A program made the position numbers and the translations under genes. From assembly GCF_041431135.1 (NCBI RefSeq), contig NZ_CP107799.1, positions 1,054,001-1,118,000 of the forward strand: a DNA stretch of 64,000 nucleotides, read 5' to 3'. How positions within the stretch are numbered: position 1 is the first letter of the stretch; each line of letters opens with the position of its first letter. The notes below the pieces were generated by a model, which saw nothing but the letters and a program-made list of their open reading frames with translations, ran no database searches and was not told the DNA's origin. Source of the DNA: Streptomyces sp. NBC_00554. Lineage in GTDB: Bacteria > Actinomycetota > Actinomycetes > Streptomycetales > Streptomycetaceae. Shown piece by piece: positions 38,465 through 46,589 of this stretch.

Positions 38465-38821
38465 TCAGCGGCGCGCCAGTTGCCGTTCGCCGGCTGCACC
38501 GGGCTTGTAGGGCAGGCCGTAGTGCTTGAAGATCGCTTCCTCCTGGTCGGCGGGCAACACATCGTCCGTGCCGATGGAAGGGGCCTGCTTCACCAGCGTT
38601 TTGACATAGCCGACCTTGAGATGACCCGGCCCGACGATCGCGTCCTGAAGGGGGACGAAGACTAGGCGGTGCCGGGTGGGCAGTCCGATTCGTACGGTGG
38701 CCACCGCAGGCTCGTCGGTGGTGGTGTCCACATAGACCGCCTCGAGGACACCGATCTTGTGCGACTGGGTGTCGACGACATCGAGGCCGCGCCACTCCCG
38801 GACATCAGCTGCGTGAATCAT
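38465..38821 (-). CDS. PRC-barrel domain protein
   Basis: The 118-residue protein begins with a PRC-barrel (WRGLDVVDTQSHKIGVLEAVYVD, residues 10-32; RLVFVPLQDAIVG near 50-64), the small beta-barrel also found in RimM and photosynthetic reaction centres. The C-terminal half (ADQEEAIFKHYGLPY) is typical of streptomycete homologues. Its ATG overlaps the stop of the upstream ANTAR gene as ATGA, so the two are translationally coupled. Function is unknown; stress association is inferred. Confidence 0.85.
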   Translation of the reverse strand: MIHAADVREWRGLDVVDTQSHKIGVLEAVYVDTTTDEPAVATVRIGLPTRHRLVFVPLQDAIVGPGHLKVGYVKTLVKQAPSIGTDDVLPADQEEAIFKHYGLPYKPGAAGERQLARR

Positions 38822-39225
38822 GGCCTTCCCCTTCCGGACGGCTCATCCGGCAGGCGTGAGTCACACCCCCGGTCTTCCGCGTAGAACCGCCGCAACGCAC
38901 GCCGCAACGCCTGCTGCGTCGGCCACGGGAGCGGCTCACCCTCCCAGGCTGCGATCAGGGCCGCAGCCACCTCGCGCAGTGTGACGTCGCACTGCCGCGA
39001 GACGTCCGCCAACAGGCCCCTGGCCGCCCCAGAGCCGCAGGGAGCCAGCACCATCACCATGCCGAAGGCCTGATCGATGGCCGTACGGCCTGCCAGTGCC
39101 CGCCGCAGCTGATCGATCTCGGCGCGCAGCGCCGCGACATCCTGACCCGCAGGGCCCCCTGCCGATGCCGGGGCCTCCACCGTCAGATCCCACCAATTCT
39201 CCGGAAGCATGGCTGTGCGATGCAT
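38818..39225 (-). CDS. ANTAR-domain protein
   Basis: The 135-residue protein has an N-terminal leader with a short coiled segment (DVAALRAEIDQLRRAL). An ANTAR domain follows (AGRTAIDQAFGMVMVLAPCGS, then LLADVSRQCDVTLREVAAALIAAW). ATG 39225 is used; ATG 39210 is also possible. It overlaps the PRC-barrel gene by four bases. It is clearly homologous to the ANTAR protein at 38050-38409, so four ANTAR genes lie within about 4 kb. Confidence 0.85.
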   Translation of the reverse strand: MHRTAMLPENWWDLTVEAPASAGGPAGQDVAALRAEIDQLRRALAGRTAIDQAFGMVMVLAPCGSGAARGLLADVSRQCDVTLREVAAALIAAWEGEPLPWPTQQALRRALRRFYAEDRGCDSRLPDEPSGRGRP

Positions 39226-39308
39226 CGCATCTACCTCTCCACGATTTCCGCGCGTCCGGCATGGCCTGAGCCGTCCCGGAACCTCTGGATGTCAGGCCAA
39301 TTCGTCGG

Positions 39309-39578
39309 TCACCCGCGGCGTTCGCGGTCCCGTCGGTCCTCGCGCCTCCAACGCGCCCGGTGCTGACGGCTGTAGCGACGGTCCCAGCGGTCTTGACGCT
39401 CCCGGCGGTCCCGGTACTCCCCGTACTCGGAAGCGCCGCCACGACCCCAGCCTCCACGACGATCACGGCCATAGCGGGTAACGCCGAACACCAGCACGGC
39501 CGCGGCCACCCACCAGATGGGATTGAGGAAGCCCAAGCCGAACAGGACCACGATCAGGATGAGCAGGAGAACGAACAC
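39309..39578 (-). CDS. Small membrane protein with Arg-rich tail
   Basis: The 89-residue product begins with one or two hydrophobic helices (VLLLILIVVLFGLGFLNPIWWVAAAVLVFGV, given here as one stretch from residues 3-33). A tail of nearly 50 residues follows, dominated by Arg, Asp, Glu and Tyr (RDRRERQDRWDRRYSRQ). GTG 39578 follows GGGGAGG six bases upstream, a near-perfect ribosome site that fixes the start inside a longer open frame. No function was recognised. Confidence 0.72.
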   Translation of the reverse strand: MFVLLLILIVVLFGLGFLNPIWWVAAAVLVFGVTRYGRDRRGGWGRGGASEYGEYRDRRERQDRWDRRYSRQHRARWRREDRRDRERRG

Positions 39579-39962
39579 GGCGGGCCTCCCCGGAGCGGAA
39601 CAGAGCGTCAATGCCGGGGGCCGGGGCCTGTTCACACAGCGTAGTCCTGCCCAGAGGATTACGGACAGCGCCCCGTGTAACGGTCTTGCACCTGGAGCGG
39701 ATGGCCACTTGACATCTGTTCAGGGGATGCGGCAAGGGCTAGCGTGCACGGTACGGCCCGAGCCCCCGGCGCGTTGATCACCTCTCGCGCTCCTTCGGGG
39801 GCGCACCTTGCGCATCAGTGCCGGAACCTGCCCCGCACCTGTCGGGCCGCTTCCACACTCGCCGTCGCCACGCGATCCTCGCGCGGCCTCGATGCGCCCC
39901 ATGCGGGCACCATCCATCTGCTGGCCCGCCGCGTCGCACGCAATTCACCACAGGCGGTACGC
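39579..39962. other. 384-bp intergenic region between divergent small membrane protein genes
   Basis: The region holds no convincing gene. A TTGACA at 39710-39715 on the plus strand could be a -35 element, but no matching -10 was found at proper spacing. Promoters for both flanking genes are expected here. Confidence 0.45.
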
Positions 39963-40169
39963 ATGTACGCGCTGCTCGTTCCGGCTTCGGTCCCCTTCGT
40001 CCTGCTCGCCACCGTCATGGGCCTGTCCTGGTGGGAGGACCACGTACTCCCACCGGCCGAGCCGGTCGAAGCTCCCCCTGAGGCTCCGTTCACCCCAACA
40101 GCCCCTCCCCCGCTCGCGGAACTCCCGCGCGTAGACACGACGTTGACAAGGGAAGTTGCCGGGCGTTGA
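39963..40169 (+). CDS. Small membrane-anchored protein, 68 aa
   Basis: The 68-residue product has one N-terminal helix (YALLVPASVPFVLLATVMGL). It continues with WWEDHVLPP and a Pro/Glu-rich tail likely exposed outside the cytoplasm or at the membrane face. ATG 39963 is chosen by the hydrophobic start; the ribosome site is weak. Small proteins of this pattern are familiar in streptomycetes, with no known function. Confidence 0.55.
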   Translation: MYALLVPASVPFVLLATVMGLSWWEDHVLPPAEPVEAPPEAPFTPTAPPPLAELPRVDTTLTREVAGR

Positions 40170-40407
40170 CTGACAGCACGGCGTAGGACTATGCCACTCC
40201 AGATTGTTCGGGGCAGCATTCCACCTTCCCGTTTCGCCCGGACCCCGCGGACCAGGAAATTCCCGCGATCTGGAGGCCCGGCGATGTTGTGGATTCGCCG
40301 TCCCCACCGCCCCTGCACACCAGACGCTCTCCCACCCGCGGGAGCAGCGGCCTGTAGGGCGATCACGCGCGGGAGCCCATGCGGCGAATGAACACCAGAG
40401 GACAGCC

Positions 40408-40581
40408 ATGAGCGTCGGACAGACGATCAAGCACAAGACCCAGGAACTCAAGGGCCGGATCACCGAACGCATCGGCCGGACCACCCGCAACAAGCGACTT
40501 CAGCGCCAAGGCATGACCGACCGGGTCTCCGGAAACCTGAAGCAGGCCGGCGACAAGGCCAAGGACGCCTTCAGGCGCTGA
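40408..40581 (+). CDS. CsbD-family stress protein
   Basis: The 57-residue basic, helical protein shows the CsbD pattern: KHKTQELKGRITERIGRTTR, then SGNLKQAGDKAKDAFRR. CsbD was first seen as a SigB-dependent general-stress protein in Bacillus. Its molecular role is unknown. ATG 40408 follows AGAGGACAGCC. The nearby SigB/F-type sigma factor gene fits a stress regulon, but no sigma-B promoter could be picked out by eye. Confidence 0.85.
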   Translation: MSVGQTIKHKTQELKGRITERIGRTTRNKRLQRQGMTDRVSGNLKQAGDKAKDAFRR

Positions 40582-40592
40582 CCACGAACGCC

Positions 40593-40627
40593 CCGGGTGA
40601 TGCCCGCCTCGCGCGGACACCACCCGG
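40593..40627 (+). terminator. Possible terminator after the CsbD gene
   Basis: CCGGGTG at 40593-40599 pairs with CACCCGG at 40621-40627, with partial inner pairing (GCCCGC with GCGCGG). The stem is short and no T-run follows, so the call is tentative. Confidence 0.4.
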
Positions 40628-40715
40628 CAGGCCAACGCGGATTCAGCCCACAGGAAGTGACGGGCACGGCTATGAAGCAGAGCAACCCACGAACTGAGAA
40701 CCAGAGAAGGCAGCC

Positions 40716-41291
40716 ATGCTCACGATCGTGATCATCGCCGTGATCGTCATCGCGGCGGTCGCCGTCCTCGTCGTCGGACGTGGACGTATCCGGGACGGCG
40801 GTGGGCGCGGGCTGAAACACCGCTTCGGACCCGAGTACGACCGTGCCGTCGTCGACCACAACGGTGACACCAAGGCCGCCGAACGGGAACTGGGCGAGCG
40901 CGTCAAGCAGCACGGCTCCCTCACGGAACAACCACTGCCGGCCGAGGCCCGCGCGCGGTACACGGCTCAATGGGCCGACATCCAGGACCAGTTCATCGAC
41001 TCGCCGCAGAAGGCCGTCACCGAGGCGGACGCGCTCCTTGCCCGCCTCGCCAAGGACCGGGGTTTCCCCGGCGAACAGTTCGAGCAGCAGTTCGCCGCCC
41101 TCTCCGTCCACCACGCAGCCCAGGTCCCCGGCTACCGCAGCATGCACACGGCCGCCCGCGGCCAGAGCGCCACCGAGGAAATGCGGGAGGCCATGGTCGA
41201 AGCCCGAAGCCTCTTCGAGGCACTTGTCGCCGAACACGCAACCGACTTCGACCTGCACAGCCCGCCGCCACCCGAGAGCCGACTTGCCTGA
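40716..41291 (+). CDS. Membrane-anchored hypothetical protein
   Basis: The 191-residue product has a single N-terminal helix (TIVIIAVIVIAAVAVLVVG, residues 3-21). A soluble helical domain follows, with FGPEYDRAVVDHNGDTKAAERELGERV then YTAQWADIQDQFIDSPQKAVTEADALL. This domain is familiar from streptomycete proteins in stress-gene clusters. The last part ends in a Pro-rich HSPPPPESR. It is probably inserted with the domain in the cytoplasm, although the orientation is not certain. ATG 40716 follows GAGAAGGCAGCC. Function is unknown. Confidence 0.75.
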   Translation: MLTIVIIAVIVIAAVAVLVVGRGRIRDGGGRGLKHRFGPEYDRAVVDHNGDTKAAERELGERVKQHGSLTEQPLPAEARARYTAQWADIQDQFIDSPQKAVTEADALLARLAKDRGFPGEQFEQQFAALSVHHAAQVPGYRSMHTAARGQSATEEMREAMVEARSLFEALVAEHATDFDLHSPPPPESRLA

Positions 41292-41348
41292 CCGAAGCGA
41301 TCCCGAGTGTGCGATGCGGCCGACTTACCCGAACGGGGATTCCTGCCC

Positions 41349-41786
41349 ATGCCGGTTCTGCGCACACTGATCCTCCCGTCGTTGCCGTCGGCCGTCTCCG
41401 GTACGACGGCGGGCGTCTTCACCGGTCTCGCCGGTCTCGCCGACAGGGGCGGCGGCCACGCGCTGGCTGCGGCGGGTCGGCTCGTCGACGCCCTCGCGAC
41501 TCCCCTCGCGCCGTACGACTACCTCGGCCTGATCGACCCGCTGCTGTCCGCCCGCCATCCCGCGGGCCGGGTGGTCACCGTACGGCCCGGGTGCACTGGG
41601 GCCGCCACGCTGGAGATCCGTCCCGGGCACGGCTGGGCTGGGCACCGGGCCGGCCAGTACCTGCCGTTGGGGGTGGAGATCGACGGCGTACGGCACTGGC
41701 GCACGTACTCGATCACCTCACCCCCCGAGACACCGGGCCCGACGCTCACCATCACGGTCAAGGAGGATCCCGGCGGCCGGGCGTAG
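41349..41786 (+). pseudogene. Ferredoxin reductase, N-terminal fragment
   Basis: The frame encodes the first 145 residues of a desaturase-type ferredoxin reductase. The N-terminal helix region ends in DALATPLAPYDYLGLIDPLL. The FAD domain then starts with VTVRPGCTGAATLEIRPG, GHRAGQYLPLGVEIDGVRHW and RTYSITSP, the flavin-binding RxYS motif. It stops at a TAG just after TITVKEDPGGRA, losing the NAD(P)-binding half and the 2Fe-2S ferredoxin domain. The missing C-terminal part lies on the opposite strand near 44.8 kb. A palindromic repeat, an IS-end remnant and two IS elements follow. The fragment cannot carry electrons to the desaturase by itself. Confidence 0.82.
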
Positions 41787-41830
41787 ACCCTCGTACTGGA
41801 CGTACTTGGGTCTGCGCCCGGTGCGGCGAA

Positions 41831-41878
41831 GGGGGTCCCCCCGCCCCAGCCGGGCGAAGCCGGTTCGAGGGTGGGGGC
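41831..41878. repeat. MITE-like GC-rich palindromic repeat, copy 2
   Basis: This is a variant of the unit at 13141-13184 in reverse orientation. It opens GGGGGTCCCCCCGC, has the CGGGCGAAGCCGG core and ends GAGGGTGGGGGCG. It lies between the truncated reductase and the IS elements. The shared GGGGGGACCCCC end and GCTTCGC core (read on the minus strand) mark the relationship. Confidence 0.6.
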
Positions 41879-41925
41879 GCGTGCATGGCGCCGCGAGGCA
41901 GACGGGAATTGTCAGACAGGCCCTA

Positions 41926-42796
41926 AAGCCTGTTCCAGAAGTCCGTGAGCGGGCAGTGCGGTTGCGTCGTTGCGGGTTCGTCGATCATGTAGCGAGGGCG
42001 AGGTTGTGCATGCGGGCGACGGCCTGGACGGCGTGGTGGAGGCCGTCGCCGCGCTGTCGGCAGTCGCGGAGGATCTTGTAGTTCTTCATTCGGGCGAAGG
42101 TGTGCTCGACGCGGGCGCGGACCTTGCGGTGCTCGGTGTTGTCGGCTTCCTGGATGGGCAGTAGCGGCCGTTTGCCGCGGCGGCGATGCGGGATGACGAG
42201 ACCGGTGCCCCAGTAGGCGCCGTCGGCGAGCACCGTGGTTCCGGCGCAGACCTCGGCCAGGCCGGTGTCCCGAAAGGCATGGGCGTCGGCGATGTTGCCC
42301 GCCACCGGGGTTGCGGTGGCGACTACGAGGCGGGTGTCGGCATCGATGACAACCTGCACGTTCGCGGAGAAGCGGTAGTTGCGGCTGGAGGCGGCAACAG
42401 TTCGGTCCCGCACCGGGATGAGCGTGCCGTCCACGATCCACAGCCGTTCCACCGCACCATCGGAGCGCGGCGCCGGCTCCAGCGCGAGGAGCGGGCCCAC
42501 CTGCTGGATGGTCCGGCACACGGTCGCCGGACAGACGCCGAACAACACCGCCAGCTGCCGCATGGTCAGGTTGGTCCGGTAATACACCGCCACCAGCAGC
42601 ACCCGCTCGGCCAGCGGCAGCCGCCACGGCCGCCCCATCCGCGGATGCTCGCCACCTCGCTCCCGCACCGCCCGCAGCAGCCGGGCGAACCGATCCGCCC
42701 GGAGCCCGGTGAACACCTCGATCCACACCGGCTCGGCCCTCAACACCCCACTCATACAAGGGAAATGCCCCGCTCACGGACTTCTGGAACAGGCTT
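41926..42796 (-). mobile_element. IS5-type insertion sequence A
   Basis: The element is bounded by 28-bp perfect inverted repeats (41926-41953 and 42769-42796), each reading inward from AAGCCTGTTCCAGAAG. It is flanked by TA on both sides, a likely 2-bp target duplication. It carries one intact transposase frame. Its right TA is shared with the next element, so the two are nested tightly in tandem. Just left, 41905-41923 (ending GACAGGCCC) resembles the terminus of yet another IS and may be a remnant. Confidence 0.85.
41985..42755 (-). CDS. IS5-family transposase
   Basis: The 256-residue DDE transposase starts at ATG 42755 with an N-terminal helix-turn-helix (LTMRQLAVLFGVCPATVCRTI). The catalytic Asp residues are probably in WIVDGTLIPV and LADGAYWGTG, and the Glu is in VRARVEHTFARMKNYK. 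The frame is uninterrupted, so the element may be active. The ribosome site is poor, as is usual for transposases kept at low expression. Confidence 0.9.
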   Translation of the reverse strand: MSGVLRAEPVWIEVFTGLRADRFARLLRAVRERGGEHPRMGRPWRLPLAERVLLVAVYYRTNLTMRQLAVLFGVCPATVCRTIQQVGPLLALEPAPRSDGAVERLWIVDGTLIPVRDRTVAASSRNYRFSANVQVVIDADTRLVVATATPVAGNIADAHAFRDTGLAEVCAGTTVLADGAYWGTGLVIPHRRRGKRPLLPIQEADNTEHRKVRARVEHTFARMKNYKILRDCRQRGDGLHHAVQAVARMHNLALAT

Positions 42797-42798
42797 TA

Positions 42799-43685
42799 GG
42801 TCGTGTCCGCAAAGTGGGTTGGTCGTTGGTCTGTTCGTGGTGCGTCGTCATGAGTTGACTGATGAGTCGTGGGCGGTGATCGGGCCGTTGCTCGCTCCGC
42901 CGCGGATGGGCCGTCCGGTGCGGGACCGCCGTCAGGTGGTCAACGGCATCCTGTGGAAGCTGTCGACCGGGGCGGCCTGGCGGGACCTGCCCGAACGGTA
43001 CGGGCCGTGGAAAACGGTCTACGAACGCTTCCGCCGCTGGTCCGCCGACGGCACATGGGACCGGCTGCTGGCTCACGTCCAGCAGCATTCCGACGCCGTC
43101 GGCGCGGTCGACTGGACGATCGTGTGCCTGGACTCCACGACCGTGCGGGCCCACCAGCACGCCGCCGGGGCCCGAAAAGGGGGATCTGGCCGGGCGAGGC
43201 GATCGGCCGTTCCCGCGGCGGACTGACCACGAAGATCCACCTGGCCTGCGACGGCCGGGGCCGGCCGCTGGCCTTCACCCTCACCGGCGGGAACGTCAAC
43301 GACTGCACCCAGTTCGAAGCAGTGATGGCCCGGATCCGGGTGCCGGGATGCGGGCCGGGGCGACCCCGGACCCGGCCCGAGCGGGTCGCCGCCGACAAGG
43401 GCTACTCGTCCACGAAGATCCGCACCTACCTGCGCCGACGCGGGATCAAGGCAGCGATCCCGGAACGCATCGACCAGATCAACGGCCGCATCCGCCGCGG
43501 CGAGAGCCGCTGCCGCCTCGACCGCGCGGCCTACCGGCGCCGCAACCTCGTCGAACGCTGCTTCAACAAGCTCAAGCACAACAAAGCCCTCGCCACCCGC
43601 TACGACAAACGCGCCCGCCACTACCAAGCCCTGGTCACCATCGCCTGCCTACGACTCTGGCTCCCCTGACATTGCGGACACGACC
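42799..43685 (+). mobile_element. IS5-type insertion sequence B
   Basis: The 887-bp element ends in 14-bp inverted repeats (GGTCGTGTCCGCAA at 42799-42812 and its complement at 43672-43685) flanked by TA on both sides. Its left TA is the right TA of element A. It carries a two-frame transposase read by a predicted -1 frameshift. The right TA supplies part of the stop codon of the desaturase gene next door. Confidence 0.85.
42840..43669 (+). CDS. IS5-family transposase made by programmed -1 frameshift
   Basis: Two overlapping frames make one DDE transposase. The first runs from a GTG at 42840 (GTG 42837 is an alternative) through the insertion-sequence helix-turn-helix and the first catalytic Asp (IVCLDSTTV), and stops at 43226. 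The second continues the homology from GIWPGEAIGRSRGGLTTK to the second Asp (AADKGYSS) and Glu (RNLVERCFNKLK), ending at 43669. The shift fits the run AAAAGGGGG at 43175-43183: the AAA codon can slip back one base, giving GARK followed by RGIW. About 275 residues result. IS427-type members of IS5 are known to use such frameshifts. Confidence 0.85.
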
Positions 43686-44752
43686 TAGCTCCTGGCCGGC
43701 ACGGCGAAGCGCAGGATGCGGCCGCAGGTGGAGCCGTACTGCCGCCACAACGGGCCGGTGACGTACGGGATGCCGTACCTCCCGCAGAGTTCACGCACCT
43801 TCGGGGCGATCTCGGCGTAGCGGTTGCTGGGCAGGTCCGGGAAGGCGTGGTGCTCGATCTGGTGGCCGAGGTTGCCGCTGAGGACGTGGAAGAGGGGGCC
43901 GCCCTCGATATTGGCGGAGCCCTGGATCTGGCGGAGATACCACTCGCCGCGGGTCTCGCCGTCGATGTGCTCCTCGGTGAAGGTCCGGACGCCTCCGGGG
44001 AAATGGCCGCAGAAGATGATGGTGTGGGTCCACAGGTTGCGCACCGTGTTGGCGGTGAGGTTCCCGAGCAGGCAGGGCAGCGCGGAGGGCCCCGCGAGCA
44101 GCGGAAAGATCACGTAGTCCTTGGTGAGTTGACGGGTGGCCTTGGCAAGAAGCCCGCTCACGTCGTCCAGGAAGGAGCGCCACGGTTTGCGGCCTGCGGC
44201 AACGGCATCGGGTTCAAGGTCGTACAGCGCGATGCCCCACTCGAAGAGCGGCGCGAGCAGGAGGTTGTAGAGCGGCTGGGCGAGATGGCGTGGACGCCAG
44301 GCCTGCTCGGCACTCATCCGGAAGACGGTGTACCCGAGGTCGCGGTCGAGGTCCACGACGTTGGTGTACGTGTGATGCAGATGATTGTGAGTGTGCTTCC
44401 AGGCCTCGGCGGGCGAGAGGAAGTCCCACTCCCAGGTCGTGGAGTGGATGGCCGGGTCGCCCATCCAGTCCCACTGGCCGTGCAGGATGTTGTGGCCCAG
44501 CTCCATGTTCTCCAGGATCTTGGCGAGGGAGAGCATGGCGGTGCCCGCCGCCCAGGCGGGCGGGAACAGCGAGACGGCGAGCGCGAGACGGCCGCCCGCT
44601 TCCAGACCGCGCTGGGTGGCGATCACGGTACGGATGTAGTGGGCGTCGTCGGCGCCGCGGGTGGCGATGACTTCGGAGCGGATTCGGTCGAGTTCCGTGC
44701 CGAACTCCTCGGCGAGGGTGGCTTCGTCGGGCGCGAGAGCGGTGGCAGTCAC
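43685..44752 (-). CDS. Acyl-lipid/acyl-CoA fatty acid desaturase
   Basis: The 355-residue membrane desaturase has the three histidine boxes that hold the diiron centre: GHNILHGQWDW near 85, HTHNHLHHTYTN near 119, and GHQIEHHAFPDL near 310. Hydrophobic stretches lie between them. Such enzymes insert a double bond using electrons from a ferredoxin reductase. GTG 44752 follows AAGGAGTCCCCT. The upstream in-frame sequence is the remnant of that reductase. The stop TAG overlaps the IS-B junction, so the last residues may be set by the insertion. The gene is now inverted relative to the reductase N-terminal fragment and may lack its old promoter. Confidence 0.88.
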   Translation of the reverse strand: MTATALAPDEATLAEEFGTELDRIRSEVIATRGADDAHYIRTVIATQRGLEAGGRLALAVSLFPPAWAAGTAMLSLAKILENMELGHNILHGQWDWMGDPAIHSTTWEWDFLSPAEAWKHTHNHLHHTYTNVVDLDRDLGYTVFRMSAEQAWRPRHLAQPLYNLLLAPLFEWGIALYDLEPDAVAAGRKPWRSFLDDVSGLLAKATRQLTKDYVIFPLLAGPSALPCLLGNLTANTVRNLWTHTIIFCGHFPGGVRTFTEEHIDGETRGEWYLRQIQGSANIEGGPLFHVLSGNLGHQIEHHAFPDLPSNRYAEIAPKVRELCGRYGIPYVTGPLWRQYGSTCGRILRFAVPARS

Positions 44753-44773
44753 AGGGGACTCCTTGGAGGGCTG

Positions 44774-44938
44774 GGCGTCGAGGACCGGCGGTGCGGACAC
44801 CGCCGAGACGCGGGTCTGGGTCAACTGGCTGGCCAGGCCGCGGAGTTCGCTGGTTCGCAGGTCACGGGCGCGCCCGAACGCCCGTGGGGTGAGGCAGTCG
44901 ATACAGATCCCGCGCCGGCAGCCGTCCTCCCGCTGGCG
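44774..44938 (-). pseudogene. Ferredoxin reductase, C-terminal 2Fe-2S fragment
   Basis: In frame and just upstream of the desaturase lies the end of a plant-type ferredoxin domain: EDGCRRGICIDCLTPRAFG, with the C-x4-C-x2-C iron-sulfur motif, then RARDLRTSELRG. The fourth ligand, expected in a QTCV context, is Arg in QLTQTRV, so the cluster site is already degraded. No start codon or upstream reductase sequence remains on this strand. It complements the N-terminal fragment at 41349-41786 and shows that one reductase gene was split. The DNA from 44939 to 45232 holds nothing recognised. Confidence 0.72.
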
Positions 44939-45232
44939 GGAGGACCACGTCACGGTTGGCTCGATGCCCTGACATCGACCTGGGACGTGGCACATCGCCG
45001 CCTTCGAGGCAGCGCCGACGATTTCCAGCGGTCCAATCCGCTCTCGCCGAACGGAGGATCACGAAGGTGTTGTCGAGACCTGCGTGCACCACGCGCCTCC
45101 CTGGAACGGAGCAGTTGAGCAGCTGCCGGGGGCTCGGGCCTCACGACGCAGCCTAACGCCACGCCCGTCGAGCGAACAGTGCGCCTCTGGCCGACCTCCG
45201 GCCCATCGGGGCCCGGGCCGGCTCGTCACTGC

Positions 45233-46090
45233 TCAATCAGCGGTGGCTTCGGAACTGCTCACGGCACCCTCGCTTGACGAAGCGGACGGCGCCGGAGCAC
45301 TGGCACTGGGGCTGGCACTGGGACTGGAGCTGGGAGCAGAACCGGTGCCCGGTGCCGCGCTCGCGCCCGGCGAGGCAGGGCTTGTCGTCTGCGGCACCGC
45401 GCCACTGGACGCACCCGGGGTGGGTGTCCGGCTGTCGGCGGGTTCGGGGGTACCGGCCGTGCCACCGCCCACCGAGGTTCCCCTGCCGGGCTCATTCTTG
45501 ACCACGGCGGCCACCGGCTTGCCCGCGATCAGCTCCACCGCGGTCACCGTGATCATCGCGAGGGCGAACACCAGGCCCGTCGCCAGGGCGTACTTCTTCC
45601 AGCTTATGGACCTCCGGCCGGAGCCACCCCGATAGGTGGTGACCGACTCGCCTTCGGAGGACGAAGAGGGCGAGGAGGCCGCCGTTGTCCCGCCGTGCTC
45701 ACCAACCGGGCCATCGCGTCCGAAGGACGGCCTCTCGTCAGAGGCCGTGGCGTCCGCCGGTAAGCCGAACGCCGCCCGGGCGTCCGCGCGGTGTTCCGCC
45801 CGTTCCTCGCCCGGTGTCCTCGGCACTCCTACGGACGGCACCCGGCTGCGGATCCCCTCGCCGGTCCGTCGGAAAGCATGCGAGAAGACCGCTGCGCCGG
45901 TGGTCGCGCTGGTACTGATCACGGCGGCGCCGATGATCGTCCCGGTCACCCCCAGCAGGGACGCCAGCACCGCGCCCACCACAGTCGCGAGTGCGCTTGC
46001 CACCACCTGCACGAGCGTCAGGTCGAGCACCTTGCGCTTGGGCGCCCGCTCCTCTTCTTCTCTTTCTTCTCTGCGATTCTCCATCGACAT
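45233..46090 (-). CDS. Membrane protein with Ser/Pro/Ala-rich extracellular tail
   Basis: The 285-residue product starts with a charged segment. Two close hydrophobic helices follow ([22 protein letters not shown] and [21 protein letters not shown]), then a hydrophilic middle. A third helix ([21 protein letters not shown], near 168-188) precedes about 95 residues rich in Ser, Pro, Ala and Gly that probably lie outside. No enzyme motif is visible. The ATG at 46090 was chosen; a second ATG at 46084 is possible. Role unknown. Confidence 0.75.
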   Translation of the reverse strand: MSMENRREEREEEERAPKRKVLDLTLVQVVASALATVVGAVLASLLGVTGTIIGAAVISTSATTGAAVFSHAFRRTGEGIRSRVPSVGVPRTPGEERAEHRADARAAFGLPADATASDERPSFGRDGPVGEHGGTTAASSPSSSSEGESVTTYRGGSGRRSISWKKYALATGLVFALAMITVTAVELIAGKPVAAVVKNEPGRGTSVGGGTAGTPEPADSRTPTPGASSGAVPQTTSPASPGASAAPGTGSAPSSSPSASPSASAPAPSASSSEGAVSSSEATAD

Positions 46091-46589
46091 CCCTTGATAG
46101 TTCTGGAGCCCAACAGCCCTGTGCTGCGCGTGATTTCTGCGTTCGGACCCACCCCGGGAAGATCGAGATGGACTTCTGGAAACGCGGAGGCCCCTGGGAC
46201 TCCTTCAGCGGTGCGGGCAGTGCCACGGGACGACTGCCCCGCTGACGGTGTTTCATCTGCGATCAGTGACCGCGGCCTGTGCCCTGTCAGCCACACCTGG
46301 CACTCACCGAACCACCGTCCGGCAGACGCCGATCCACCACCCGACCGCGGGACCGGCCTCACGACTATGCTGGCTACGGACGTCCCTGACCCCGGCGGGC
46401 CATCACTGCTTGGCCCACATGCCCGCGGAGAGCGGATCATTCGTCCGGTCGCCCGGCGCATCCCCGAGGGAACCGACTGGGTCCTACGCCCCGGAACACC
46501 GGCTGCGGGATCGGTCACCCACCTGCCTGCACGACCGTACGACCGTACCGGGAGCCCGGCACGGTCTCGTGAACCGAGGCACCCTGCCC
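46091..46589. other. 499-bp intergenic region between divergent genes
   Basis: The region lies between a membrane protein gene and the STAS gene. The STAS frame is open upstream to 46248, but that part lacks codon bias and recognisable domains. No hairpin or operator was recognised. Both promoters should be here. Confidence 0.45.

Noticed and set aside
43227..43669. Second half of IS-B transposase as an independent gene or a decayed pseudogene
   Set aside because: Homology continues directly across an A-run slippery site, and all catalytic residues are kept. A programmed frameshift is the better reading.
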